Of a stretch of 64,000 nucleotides of DNA, positions 56,069-64,000 are shown one piece after another. The stretch is from Rhodospirillaceae bacterium SYSU D60007 (GTDB lineage: Bacteria > Pseudomonadota > Alphaproteobacteria > Reyranellales > Reyranellaceae). A model generated the notes under the pieces. That model made no database searches. It was not told the origin of the DNA and saw only the letters and a list, made by a program, of their open reading frames with translations. Every line of letters begins with the position of its first letter. Position 1 is the stretch's first letter. The DNA lies in the NCBI GenBank assembly GCA_003574685.1, contig QOCQ01000002.1:62001-126000 (forward strand). Direction: 5' to 3'. The position numbers were made by a program, and so were the translations under genes.

Positions 56069-57238
56069 CTATTGCCGCTCGGCCCACTCCAGCATGCGGT
56101 TCATGAAGGTTTCGCAGGCATCGATCTGCGATTTCAGGAGGAACTCGTTGGGCTGGTGCGCCTGGGCGATGTCGCCCGGGCCGCAGACCACCGTCGGCAC
56201 GCCGAAGGTGCGGCGGAAGATGCCGGCCTCGGTGCCGTAGGGCACGCTGCCCACGACATTGGAGCCCGACCACGCCCGCGCCAGCGCCTTGGCTTCGTCG
56301 TTACCCTCGGGCGAGAACGGCGGCGTCGAGGAGCGCATTTCGGTGACGATGTTGGCGTCAGGATGCTTGCGGCGCATGGCCGGCAGCAGCGTGTTCTGCA
56401 GATAATCGAGCGCGCGTCGCTCGATCTCCTCCTGGTCGTCGTCAGGCAGCAGGCGCGATATCCACAACAGCCGGCATTCCCGCGCCAGGATATTGCCCGC
56501 CGTACCGCCCTGGATGGTGCCGACGTTGATGGTCGACATCGGCGGCATGAACTCGCTGTCTTTGGGCGCGCGTGTTTCCAGCTCGGCCTCGAGCCGATTG
56601 AGGAAGGCGATGAACTCGCCGGCGAAGTGGATGGCGCTCACGCCCAGATGGGTCATCGAGGAGTGCGCTTCGAAGCCGGTGAAGGTGGTGTTGTAGGCGC
56701 GCGCACCCTTGTGGGCATGCACCACGGTCATCATCGTCGGCTCGCCGATCACGATCACCCGCGGCCGCGGCACGGCACCCATCAGCCGCTCGGCCAGCGA
56801 ATGCGCACCGATGCAGCCGACTTCCTCGTCATAGCTGAGGGCGAAATGGATCGGCACTTTCAGCCGCGCACGCAGGAATTTCGGCACCATGGCCAGCCCG
56901 ATGGCGGAAAACGCCTTCATGTCGCAGGTACCGCGTCCATAAAGCTTCCCGTCCTTCTCGGTCAGCGTCCATGGATCGGTATTCCACGGCTGGCCATCGA
57001 CCGGCACCACGTCGGTATGCCCCGACAGGACCACACCGCCCTCCTTCATCGGCCCGACGGTGGCGTAAAGGTTGGCCTTCGTCCCCTCCTCGTTGGGCAC
57101 AAGCGTGGAGTCGATGCCGTGCCCTTTCAGGTAGTCCCGAACGTAGTGGATCAGCGCCAGATTGGAGTCGCGCGAGGTGGTGTCGAACGCCACCAGCCGG
57201 CGCAACATCTCAACAGAGCCCACGATCTCGCCCGACAT
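56069..57238 (-). CDS. argE: acetylornithine deacetylase (ArgE), second copy
   Basis: 389-aa M20-family enzyme with the same motifs as its neighbour: LSGHTDVVPVDGQPW, YGRGTCDMKAF, SYDEEVGCIGAHSL and FEAHSSMTHLGVSAI. ATG 57238 has GGAG upstream. One copy may have a different N-acyl substrate. The 204 bp to the next gene hold a TTGACA on + at about 57295 and a TGCTAGCA palindrome (57309-57316), with no gene. Confidence 0.87.
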   Translation of the reverse strand: MSGEIVGSVEMLRRLVAFDTTSRDSNLALIHYVRDYLKGHGIDSTLVPNEEGTKANLYATVGPMKEGGVVLSGHTDVVPVDGQPWNTDPWTLTEKDGKLYGRGTCDMKAFSAIGLAMVPKFLRARLKVPIHFALSYDEEVGCIGAHSLAERLMGAVPRPRVIVIGEPTMMTVVHAHKGARAYNTTFTGFEAHSSMTHLGVSAIHFAGEFIAFLNRLEAELETRAPKDSEFMPPMSTINVGTIQGGTAGNILARECRLLWISRLLPDDDQEEIERRALDYLQNTLLPAMRRKHPDANIVTEMRSSTPPFSPEGNDEAKALARAWSGSNVVGSVPYGTEAGIFRRTFGVPTVVCGPGDIAQAHQPNEFLLKSQIDACETFMNRMLEWAERQ

Positions 57239-57442
57239 CCGAAACTCCATCCTCACCGCGCGCGATCTGTTGTTGGTAAAGCGCGCGCGGATGTTGACAA
57301 GAAGCTACTGCTAGCAACTATCGTCGGGTATGCCTAGCCGGCCGTCACGGCCCCAGAAAACCGAAGTTGTTGCGTTGATGATCACCCCCTCACCGAACTA
57401 CAGGAGCAGGCGCCCCGGCGCATCGGGTCCGGAATTGCCCAC

Positions 57443-58075
57443 ATGAGGATCCAGAGCAGCCACCACCATGAGGCGCGTGGCCTCGATGCCTATTTCAGCC
57501 CGCCCGAGGCTGTCGTCAGCCTGCTGCGCATCGAGGCAGCGCACCTGCCGGCGGTCATCTGGGAGCCCGCGGCCGGGGATGGTGCGATTGTCCGGCCGCT
57601 GCAGGCGGCAGGCTACAAGGTTTTTGCGTCGGATATTGCCAGCTACGGGCTGAAGGGTTGCACCACGGGCGTCAACTATCTCAAGGCGCCGCTACCGCCT
57701 GGCGTGCAGGGCATAGTGACGAACCCGCCCTATCGGCTGGCCAGCGCCTTCGCGGAAAAGGCGTCGCGCGAGGTGCCCTACCTGGCCCTGCTGCTGCGAA
57801 CGAATTTCCTGGAAAGCACATCGCGGCTGCCGTTCTTTCGCAAGCACGAGCCGGCGCGGATCTGGATTTCCTCCCGCCGCCTGCCGATGATGCACCGTTA
57901 CGGCTGGGAGGGACCGCGCGCGCCCAGCAATACCTGCTTCGCCTGGTTCGTCTGGGACAGCCGCGCCAGCCAGAAGCGCGTGCTGGACTGGTTCGACTGG
58001 AAGGACCACACGGACGAAGCCGCCAGCCTGTCCGAGCCGTCGCTGCCGGGCTTGTCTGCCGTGGCGGCTTGCTAG
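57443..58075 (+). CDS. orphan adenine-specific methyltransferase-like protein
   Basis: 210 aa. It has an SAM-binding-like [14 protein letters not shown] (about residues 40-53), the acidic strand [10 protein letters not shown] and the catalytic [11 protein letters not shown] (NPPY), the N6-adenine order of motifs. The total length is short and no target-recognition domain or restriction gene is adjacent, which suggests an orphan or phage-derived MTase. The stop overlaps the convergent folE stop by 4 bp. Confidence 0.72.
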   Translation: MRIQSSHHHEARGLDAYFSPPEAVVSLLRIEAAHLPAVIWEPAAGDGAIVRPLQAAGYKVFASDIASYGLKGCTTGVNYLKAPLPPGVQGIVTNPPYRLASAFAEKASREVPYLALLLRTNFLESTSRLPFFRKHEPARIWISSRRLPMMHRYGWEGPRAPSNTCFAWFVWDSRASQKRVLDWFDWKDHTDEAASLSEPSLPGLSAVAAC

Positions 58076-58716
58076 GCGTAGCCCGTACCGCCGTTCTTGC
58101 CGATCATCGCGAGGAACTCGCGCCGCGTCGAGGGATCGTCGCGGAACGCGCCCAGCATGCGGCTGGTGACCATGGCCACACCCGGCTTGCGCACGCCGCG
58201 CGTGGTCATGCACTGGTGCGCCGCTTCGATCACGACACCCACGCCGCGCGGCTCGAGCACCTCCTGGATGCAATTGGCGATCTGCGCCGTCATCTTCTCC
58301 TGGATCTGCAGCCGCTTGGCGTAGACCTCGACGATGCGCGCGAGCTTGCTGATGCCGACCACGCGATGGCCCGGCAGGTAGCCCACATGCGCCTTGCCAA
58401 TGATCGGCACCATGTGGTGCTCACAATATGACTCCAGGCGGATGTCGCGCAACACGACCATCTCGTCGTAGCCGTCGGTTTCCTCGAAAGTGCGGGCCAG
58501 GATCTCGCGCGGTTCCTCGCCATAGCCGGCAAAGAATTCCTCGTAGGAGCGCACGACGCGGTCAGGCGTGCCGATGAGGCCTTCGCGGTCGGGATCATCG
58601 CCTGCCCAGCGGATCAGGGTACGCACCGCTTCCTCGGCCTCGGCTCGCGACGGCTTCGCCTGCGAGATATCAGATCGCGCCAGGCCCAGATCGGGCCGCT
58701 TCAGTGCCTTGTTCAT
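58072..58716 (-). CDS. folE: GTP cyclohydrolase I
   Basis: 214-aa enzyme making dihydroneopterin triphosphate from GTP, the first step of folate synthesis. Zinc ligands are in [19 protein letters not shown], with [16 protein letters not shown] and the late [15 protein letters not shown]. The last Cys is present, so the enzyme is of the zinc (FolE1) type. Confidence 0.95.
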   Translation of the reverse strand: MNKALKRPDLGLARSDISQAKPSRAEAEEAVRTLIRWAGDDPDREGLIGTPDRVVRSYEEFFAGYGEEPREILARTFEETDGYDEMVVLRDIRLESYCEHHMVPIIGKAHVGYLPGHRVVGISKLARIVEVYAKRLQIQEKMTAQIANCIQEVLEPRGVGVVIEAAHQCMTTRGVRKPGVAMVTSRMLGAFRDDPSTRREFLAMIGKNGGTGYA

Positions 58717-58747
58717 TCCATTCCCCTTCCGTCGGGCCGCGACCCGT

Positions 58748-59164
58748 TCAGTTCAGCGTGCGATGTTCCTGCGACAGATCCGAGCGGTATTCCCGCGGCA
58801 GATCCAGCGAGAAGGTCGGGATGCGGATATCGAACCGCTCGCCGCTCTCGGCAACCATCTGATACGTGCCCGTCATGAAGCCGGACGGCGTGTCCAGCGG
58901 ACAGCCGCTGGTGTATTCGAATGACTTGCCCGGTTCGATGGTCGGCGTCTTGCCGACGACACCAGGACCGCGCACCTCTTCCCGCCGGCCACGGGCGTTG
59001 GTGATCATCCAGTGCCGGCTCACGAGCTGCACCTTCTCGGAACCGCGGTTCTCGATGCGCACCGTATAGGCCCAGACCCAGCGCCCCTCGTCCGGGTCGG
59101 ACTGGTCCTGCAGATAAGCCGGCGCCACCGTTACGCGGATCGCGCGTGTCTCCTCGCTGAACAT
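58748..59164 (-). CDS. apaG: ApaG-domain protein
   Basis: 138-aa FnIII-like ApaG fold. [20 protein letters not shown] near the N-terminus, [20 protein letters not shown], and the glycine-rich [21 protein letters not shown] are diagnostic. ATG 59164 has GGAG. ApaG affects cobalt/magnesium efflux in Salmonella and may bind nucleotides. It usually sits near metZ in alphaproteobacteria. Confidence 0.93.
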   Translation of the reverse strand: MFSEETRAIRVTVAPAYLQDQSDPDEGRWVWAYTVRIENRGSEKVQLVSRHWMITNARGRREEVRGPGVVGKTPTIEPGKSFEYTSGCPLDTPSGFMTGTYQMVAESGERFDIRIPTFSLDLPREYRSDLSQEHRTLN

Positions 59165-59327
59165 CGTCTGCTCCGTACCCGCGTCGATTCGAATCCCACT
59201 CTATCGCCGGCAGGCGCCCATCACCAGACGACGGATAGGCACTGCAAGCCTGCCAGACGCAATACATGGGGCATTACAAGACCTGTTCAACCCATTCACA
59301 GCAGCGCCACCACGATACGGCGGGTCT

Positions 59328-59810
59328 TCAGATATCAAAAATCAGGCAGGTCGTTGTGCCGTGCGCGAGAAGCTTGCCCGCGGCGTCGGTGAGGCGCCCG
59401 TCGGCTGTGGCAATCCGGCTGCCGGCACTCAGCACCTTGCCTTCGGCACGCACGCTCCCGGTCTGTTGCGTCAGCCCTCGCACGAAGTTCACCTTTACCT
59501 CCAGCGAGGTGTAGCCCTTGCCAGCGGGCAGGACGCTTTGCACAGCACTGCCCAGACAGGAATCCAGCAGTGTGGCAATGTAGCCTCCATGGACCTGCGA
59601 CATGAGATTGTAGTGGGCCTCCGCGGGATTTCCGCCAAACACCACGCGGCCGAAATCGGCTTCGATGAGAGCAAAGTCCAGCGCGCGACAAATGGGCGCC
59701 GTGGGCAACCGGCCGTCGCGCACGGCCTGCAGGAACTCAACACCGGACATGGCGCGGGTTTGCTCCGGCGACACTGTTCCGTAGCGGACGGGCGGGACTG
59801 AATCGGGCAT
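59328..59810 (-). CDS. PaaI-family hotdog thioesterase
   Basis: 160-aa hotdog-fold acyl-CoA thioesterase. It has NLMSQVHGGYIATLLDSCLGSAVQ as the catalytic HGG helix (about residues 68-92) and YTSLEVKVNFVRGL as the central strand. AGGAGG precedes ATG by four bases, a strong ribosome-binding site. It is divergent from a MarR-type gene, which may regulate it. Confidence 0.87.
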   Translation of the reverse strand: MPDSVPPVRYGTVSPEQTRAMSGVEFLQAVRDGRLPTAPICRALDFALIEADFGRVVFGGNPAEAHYNLMSQVHGGYIATLLDSCLGSAVQSVLPAGKGYTSLEVKVNFVRGLTQQTGSVRAEGKVLSAGSRIATADGRLTDAAGKLLAHGTTTCLIFDI

Positions 59811-59901
59811 GGAACCTCCTGCGATTTAACGTGCATATACACTTTGATGTTTGAACGGCTCAAGGCGCTGCGGTATCTTGCATGTCTGAGAATTGACCGG
59901 C
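59811..59901. promoter_or_regulatory. divergent promoter region, thioesterase/MarR
   Basis: On the minus strand TTGAGC and TATATG are separated by 18 bp, a plausible sigma-70 promoter for the thioesterase. The short dyad TTGA-acggc-TCAA overlaps it and could be a MarR operator. Assigned by pattern only. Confidence 0.35.
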
Positions 59902-60363
59902 ATGAGCGACGCACCTAAAGGCGACATCGCCCGCGACCTGCAGCCGCCGCAGTGCACGCTGTTTCGCCTGCGCCGCACGACCCGACGGATCACTCAGATT
60001 TACGACCGGCACCTGGCGCCGCTGGGCCTGCGGGTGACGCAGTATTCATTGCTGGGCAGCCTCATGGGCCAGCCGCCGCTGCCGATCGGCGCCTTTGCCG
60101 ACATCATGGCCATGGACCGCACGACGCTGACGCGCAACATCCGCCCGCTGATCCGCGCCGGCTGGATCGAGCTTTCCGCCGGCGACGACCGGCGGCAGCG
60201 TACGATTGCGCTCACGGCCGAAGGCAAGGCGATGTTCCGCCGCGCCGTACCCCTGTGGCGACAGGCCGAGAGCGAGCTGCGCACCGCCGTCGGCACCGAT
60301 GCCGTCGGTCAGCTCCAGCGGCTGCTCGACCTTTCGCTCGAACGGATCACGGTCCAGACGTAA
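59902..60363 (+). CDS. MarR-family transcriptional regulator
   Basis: 153-aa winged-helix protein. FADIMAMDRTTLTRNIRPLIRAGWI is the recognition region and DDRRQRTIALT the wing. It starts at ATG 59902 and probably controls the divergent thioesterase gene. Confidence 0.87.
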   Translation: MSDAPKGDIARDLQPPQCTLFRLRRTTRRITQIYDRHLAPLGLRVTQYSLLGSLMGQPPLPIGAFADIMAMDRTTLTRNIRPLIRAGWIELSAGDDRRQRTIALTAEGKAMFRRAVPLWRQAESELRTAVGTDAVGQLQRLLDLSLERITVQT

Positions 60364-60378
60364 GCCGCGTGCTGTCGC

Positions 60379-60990
60379 TCACAGGTTCGCGTCGAAGAAG
60401 CCGTATTCGAGCTCCATCGCGCGCCGATACGCATTGCGTACTGCAGGCGTGTCGGTGGCATGCCAGTCCAGCAGGCCCTCCAGCGTTGCCGCCAGCGCCT
60501 CGAACTCAGGGGCGGCATAGGTGCGCACCCATTCCGCATAGAGGGGTGCAACCTCGCCACGCGCCAGCTCCCGGCCAAGAAACGCATAGAGCCGCATGCA
60601 GGGGGTCATGGCTGCCGTCGTCACGCCGATGCCGCCCAGCCGCGCCACTTCGATGAGGAAATCCGTGTAGGCCCGGGTGGCAGGCGAAGGCGTCACGCCG
60701 CTGAGATCGGCATTCCATCGCTCGGCATAGCCAGCATGCAGCTTCAGCTCGTCCATGACGCCCGCGATGAGGCCGGCGAAGGCATGCAGATCCGGCCGCG
60801 CCGTCGATTGCGCCAGGCAGTAGGCATAGGCGCGTGCGAAGGCCTCGAGAAAATACGCATCCTGCGCCACGTAGCGACGGAAGCTTTCCGGCGGCAGGCT
60901 GCCATCGCCAAGACCGCGCACGAAGGGATGCGCCAGGATGCGCTGCGCCCAGTCGGCGTTGTCGGCCCAGAGCTTGCGCGCCAGAGACAT
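60379..60990 (-). CDS. tenA: TenA-family thiaminase II / aminopyrimidine aminohydrolase
   Basis: 203-aa helical enzyme salvaging thiamine breakdown pyrimidines. Candidate active-site residues are Asp44 in QDAYFLE, Cys131 in MTPCMRLYAFLG, and Glu near the end in MELEYGFFD. Length is slightly below the 220-240 aa usual. It is eight bases downstream of metZ on the same strand. Confidence 0.85.
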   Translation of the reverse strand: MSLARKLWADNADWAQRILAHPFVRGLGDGSLPPESFRRYVAQDAYFLEAFARAYAYCLAQSTARPDLHAFAGLIAGVMDELKLHAGYAERWNADLSGVTPSPATRAYTDFLIEVARLGGIGVTTAAMTPCMRLYAFLGRELARGEVAPLYAEWVRTYAAPEFEALAATLEGLLDWHATDTPAVRNAYRRAMELEYGFFDANL

Positions 60991-60998
60991 GGTCGGCG

Positions 60999-62222
60999 TC
61001 AGCCCGCCAGCGCCTGCATGAGATCGTCGATAATGTCCTGGGGATCTTCCAGGCCCACCGAGAGCCGCACCAGCCCGTCGCCGAGGCCGAGCCTGGCGCG
61101 TTCAGCCTCGCCGATACGCTTGTGCGTGGTGGTGGCGGGATGCGTCACCAGGCTCTTGGCATCGCCGAGATTGTTTGAGATGTCGATCAGCTTCAGCCGG
61201 TTGAGCGTCTGGAAGGCCGCCCACTTGCCGGCCTTCAGCTCGAAGCCGACGACGCCACCGCCGGCCGGCATCTGGCGCATCGCAAGTTCGTGCTGCGGAT
61301 GATCCTTGCGCGCGGGATAGAGCACGCGCGCCACGGCCGGGTGGCCGGCAAGCGCATCGGCGACGCGTGCAGCGTTGGCGCTGTGGCGCTCGATGCGCAG
61401 CGCCAGTGTCTCAAGTCCCTTCAACAGCACCCAGGCGTTGAACGGGCTGAGTGACGGTCCCGTGTTGCGCGTCACGGGCTGCAACTGGTCAACGATATAC
61501 GATTTCGGCCCCAGCACGGCGCCGCCCAGCGTGCGACCCTGACCGTCGATGTACTTGGTGGCGGAGTGGACGACGATGTCGACGCCGAACTCGATCGGCC
61601 GCTGCAGGACCGGCGTCGCGAAGGCATTGTCGAGCACCACCTTCGCGCCCGCGGCATGCGCCAGGTCACAGACAGCGCGGATATTAACGATGTCGAGCAT
61701 GGGGTTCGAGGGCGTTTCGAACAGCACCGCCTTGGCAGGCCGCGACAGCGCCTGCTGCCACTGCTTGATGTCCTTGCCGTCGACCAGCTCGCTTTCAATG
61801 CCGTAGCGCGGCAGCAATTCGGTGACGATGAAATGACAGGAGCCGAAGAGCTGCCGCGCCGCCACGACGCGATCACCCGCCCGCAGCAGGGCGAGCAGCG
61901 CATAGAACACCGCCGACATGCCGGTGGCGGTGGCGCGGCAGGCCTCGGCGCCTTCCAGCGCGGCAAGGCGGTCCTCGAACATCGAGACCGTGGGATTGCT
62001 GAAGCGCGAGTACTGGAAGCGGTCGAGCGTGCCGGTGAACGCGGCCTCGGCTTCCTCGGCACTGCGGTAGACGTAACCGGACGTCAGGAACAGCGCTTCC
62101 GATGTTTCCTCGAAGTCGCTGCGGCGCAGGCCGCCGCGTACCGCGCGGGTCTGCGCCCGCCAGCCCGCGATCCCCTCGTCCTGCCGGGTTTCGATACGCC
62201 GCCCGCGGAAATCGCCGTCCAT
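60999..62222 (-). CDS. metZ: O-succinylhomoserine sulfhydrylase
   Basis: 407-aa Cys/Met-metabolism PLP enzyme making homocysteine from O-succinylhomoserine and sulfide. It has FQYSRFSNPTVSMFEDRLAALEGAE, the PLP lysine in VVHSATKYIDGQGRTLGG, and the late LVTHPATTTHKRI. The N-terminus TRAVRGGLRRSDFEETSEAL is typical of alphaproteobacterial MetZ. ATG 62222 has a strong GGGAGGGAG. A SAM-II riboswitch and terminator precede it. Confidence 0.94.
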   Translation of the reverse strand: MDGDFRGRRIETRQDEGIAGWRAQTRAVRGGLRRSDFEETSEALFLTSGYVYRSAEEAEAAFTGTLDRFQYSRFSNPTVSMFEDRLAALEGAEACRATATGMSAVFYALLALLRAGDRVVAARQLFGSCHFIVTELLPRYGIESELVDGKDIKQWQQALSRPAKAVLFETPSNPMLDIVNIRAVCDLAHAAGAKVVLDNAFATPVLQRPIEFGVDIVVHSATKYIDGQGRTLGGAVLGPKSYIVDQLQPVTRNTGPSLSPFNAWVLLKGLETLALRIERHSANAARVADALAGHPAVARVLYPARKDHPQHELAMRQMPAGGGVVGFELKAGKWAAFQTLNRLKLIDISNNLGDAKSLVTHPATTTHKRIGEAERARLGLGDGLVRLSVGLEDPQDIIDDLMQALAG

Positions 62223-62263
62223 CACTCCCTCCCAAATGGCGCGACGCCAGGCGCACGCGCAAC

Positions 62264-62297
62264 GAAAAAGCCCCGACCGGTGAAGGACGGGGCTTTT
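62264..62297 (-). terminator. intrinsic terminator in the metZ leader
   Basis: Minus-strand stem GCCCCG (62275-62270 pairing region) with CGGGGC, loop of 12 nt, followed by five Ts (62269-62265) and preceded by AAAA. It starts about 13 nt after the riboswitch, so SAM binding probably causes early termination. Confidence 0.85.
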
Positions 62298-62307
62298 CGG
62301 AGCGCTC

Positions 62308-62368
62308 CCGACCTTTTAGCGGTTTTTAACGTGGCCGCAAGCCGGTCGGCTTCAAATCCCACGCAGGC
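62308..62368 (-). ncRNA. SAM-II riboswitch upstream of metZ
   Basis: The minus strand carries the invariant SAM-II elements in order: CGTGG (P1), GATTTGA, a GC hairpin, CCACG (P1'), TTAAAAA and CGCTAAAAGG. Spacing matches the metA-type motif of alphaproteobacteria, found before metA, metX and metZ. It senses S-adenosylmethionine. The element most often blocks ribosome binding; here an intrinsic terminator follows, which indicates transcriptional control. Confidence 0.9.
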
Positions 62369-62479
62369 AGCGGTCATACATGCCGACAGGCGCGAAGGCA
62401 AGCGCCAAGCGCCTTCTCGAAAGCTGCGCACGGGGTTAGTCTTTGTCGGATCAGCAGGGATGAAACGACCGAGGCGAGC

Positions 62480-63538
62480 ATGGCCACCTATGTTTACGTG
62501 GGCGCGGCGCCGGCTTTCGGCACTGACGCAAGGATTCCGATGGGAGGGCTCTACAGGCTTGATGTCGCGGCCGGCCAGTGGGAATCGCTGAGCCACGGTC
62601 TGCCCGACAAGCCGGAAGTCCGCTGCCTGGTCACCCATCCGGATGCACCGCATGTCATCTATGCGGGCACGCAAGCCGGCCCGTACCGCAGCGACGACGG
62701 CGGCGATACATGGACGGCCCTGACGCTGCCGGGAAAGGAACGGCTTGTCTGGTCGCTGCTGCTGCACCCGCGCGATCCGCAGGTTATCTATGCCGGCACC
62801 CAGGGGACGACGATCTACCGCAGCCGCGATGGCGGGAGGACATGGCATGAACTCTCGCCGCCCGAACCGCGCGGCATGGTGAAGATGAGCTTCCCCTGCC
62901 GGGTCATCCGGCTGGCCGTTGATCCGGCTCGCCCCGACGACCTCTATGCCGCGCTGGAAGTCGGCGGCGTCATGCGCAGCCCCGATGGCGGCGAGAGCTG
63001 GGAAAGCTGCAATGACAGCCTGCTGGAATATGCCGAGCAGCCACGGCTGAAGAGCCGCATCGTCAGCGACACCGAAACCGAGGGCATGATGGATTCGCAT
63101 GCGCTGGCCGTCAGCCCGGCGCGGCCGGGCACGGTGTTCCTCGCCAACAGGATGGGGCTGTTCCGCAGCGAGGATGGCGGCCGGCGCTGGACGGAAATGG
63201 AGATCGGCCGTTTCTCGCCGCTGACCTATGCCCGCGACGTGCGCGTCTCCCCGCACGCGCCCGACACCATGTACGCCGCGCTCAGCGTGGCGGCCGTGAG
63301 CGATGCCGGCTCGCTCTACCGCAGCCAGGATCTGGGCGAGACATGGCAGCGCTTCGATCATGACGTGTCGATCGAGAGCACCCTGATGATCGTGGCACCC
63401 AGCGCCTCCAGCCCCGACCGCATCTGGTGCGCCGCCCGGCGGGGCCAGGTTTTCGGCACCGAGGATGGCGGCAGGACCTGGCAGCAGCATCGCCTGCCGG
63501 GCGGCGTCGAAGGCGTCTACGCGCTCGCCACAACATAG
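62480..63538 (+). CDS. Asp-box (BNR/YCF48-like) beta-propeller protein
   Basis: 352-aa protein with six Asp-box-like repeats: YRSDDGGDTW, YRSRDGGRTW, MRSPDGGESW, FRSEDGGRRW, YRSQDLGETW and FGTEDGGRTW. This predicts a sialidase/VPS10-like propeller. No signal peptide is seen, so it is probably cytoplasmic. No catalytic Arg triad for sialidase is obvious. Function unknown; similar proteins are annotated as exo-alpha-sialidase or WD40/YVTN. Confidence 0.8.
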   Translation: MATYVYVGAAPAFGTDARIPMGGLYRLDVAAGQWESLSHGLPDKPEVRCLVTHPDAPHVIYAGTQAGPYRSDDGGDTWTALTLPGKERLVWSLLLHPRDPQVIYAGTQGTTIYRSRDGGRTWHELSPPEPRGMVKMSFPCRVIRLAVDPARPDDLYAALEVGGVMRSPDGGESWESCNDSLLEYAEQPRLKSRIVSDTETEGMMDSHALAVSPARPGTVFLANRMGLFRSEDGGRRWTEMEIGRFSPLTYARDVRVSPHAPDTMYAALSVAAVSDAGSLYRSQDLGETWQRFDHDVSIESTLMIVAPSASSPDRIWCAARRGQVFGTEDGGRTWQQHRLPGGVEGVYALATT

Positions 63539-63617
63539 GACCGACACGACCTGCATCCTCGGCGAATTGGTCCGAAGGCCCCTCCGTCTGTTGCCTGATG
63601 CCGCCTCACCCTGCATA

Positions 63618-63633
63618 ATGCACACGAGTGCAT
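63618..63633. promoter_or_regulatory. 16-bp dyad upstream of the right-edge gene
   Basis: ATGCAC-ACGA-GTGCAT is a perfect 6-bp dyad with a 4-bp spacer, 25 bp before the start of the next gene. A third TGCAT lies just left of it. It is a candidate operator. Confidence 0.35.
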
Positions 63634-63658
63634 AAACAGGTAGCGAGGGTTGATTGAA

Positions 63659-64000
63659 ATGGCGACGCCGGGGGCTCCGCTTATTTGTTATGACCTGCCG
63701 ACGGTCAGCCGCTTCTTCCGTTCGGTCGCGCTGGCCATTGCGTTCCAGAAGCACACATCGATCGAGTGGGTGACCTACAGGGACAGCAAGGTTCTGAATG
63801 CGGTCTATGCGGTGCTGTTCTGGAAGGAGCCGCCCGGCACCGCGGAAGTGAAGATGGCCAGCCGCCAGTCGATCGAGCGCACGACGGACGAACTTCATCA
63901 GCAATTCCTGTTCGCCTGGATCGACAAGCTGCACCAGGGTGGGCCGACGGCCGGCAACGACTACGTGAACCAGATGGCCAGGCTGCGCGACTATGCGCGG
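63659..64000 (+). CDS. unknown protein, truncated by the window edge
   Basis: An open frame of 114 codons starts at ATG 63659 with GAGGG upstream and runs off the window. It begins MATPGAPLICYDLPTVSRFF and contains SIEWVTYRDSKVLNAVYAVLF. Not recognised. Codon use is like the neighbours, so it is probably a real gene. Confidence 0.65.
   Translation, partial: MATPGAPLICYDLPTVSRFFRSVALAIAFQKHTSIEWVTYRDSKVLNAVYAVLFWKEPPGTAEVKMASRQSIERTTDELHQQFLFAWIDKLHQGGPTAGNDYVNQMARLRDYAR

Noticed and set aside
62480-63538. Sialidase (neuraminidase) for the Asp-box protein
   Set aside because: Asp boxes occur in many propellers; the Arg triad and Tyr/Glu pair of sialidases were not found, and no secretion signal is present.
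62222-63934. 570-aa minus-strand frame opposite the propeller gene
   Set aside because: It crosses the riboswitch region and mirrors six Asp-box repeats on the plus strand; no domain seen.

Overview
The window is high-GC DNA from an alphaproteobacterium. This rests on gene content: a SAM-II riboswitch in front of metZ, an ornithine decarboxylase/homospermidine synthase pair, an argD-argF-hslO run, an apaG/metZ/folE neighbourhood, and a Spt/AcpR/CerR/ceramide-synthase set like that of Caulobacter. I cannot name a genus from the sequence alone. About 90% of the window is coding, and nothing looks like an insertion sequence, prophage or CRISPR array.

Layout. 1-6 kb: tRNA-Gln, then a peptide-type ABC importer (Tat-exported binding protein and two permeases on +, two ATPases converging on -). 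6-13 kb: flavin reductase, a dual-specificity phosphatase coupled to a small CsrA-like protein, a MarR/luciferase-like monooxygenase pair, and a CHAD protein coupled to a CobW-type metallochaperone. 11.7-22 kb: one long minus-strand glycerol-phosphate block (ugpQ, ugpBAEC, an EEP-fold phosphatase, glpD, glpK, an FG-GAP protein) with a Pho-box-like site before ugpB. 22-30 kb: SDR plus NhaD-type antiporter, an ECF sigma/anti-sigma pair, homospermidine synthesis with a long leader holding a possible leader peptide, and an MFS exporter.

30.4-48.7 kb is the most interesting part: a sphingolipid locus. It holds serine palmitoyltransferase, its dedicated acyl carrier protein, a CerR-type reductase, a fatty acyl-AMP ligase, a GNAT-type bacterial ceramide synthase and a fatty-acid hydroxylase-family protein. 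Around these lie parts that look like headgroup and export machinery: two nucleotidyltransferases, two CDP-alcohol phosphatidyltransferases with extra N-terminal domains, a bacterial homologue of the mitochondrial CDP-diacylglycerol synthase TAM41, an LptF/LptG pair, a metallophosphoesterase and a flippase. Together they suggest a phosphosphingolipid pathway from serine to an exported, headgroup-bearing lipid. The TAM41-like step and the possible use of LptFG for sphingolipid export are the least described pieces.

48.7-64 kb: an ELM1-family protein, argD-argF, hslO, a 500-bp stretch of three inverted-repeat families, two argE paralogues flanking a DUF3775 gene, an orphan adenine methyltransferase-like gene, folE, apaG, a MarR/thioesterase divergon, tenA, metZ under a SAM-II riboswitch with an intrinsic terminator, an Asp-box propeller protein, and a truncated unknown gene at the right edge.
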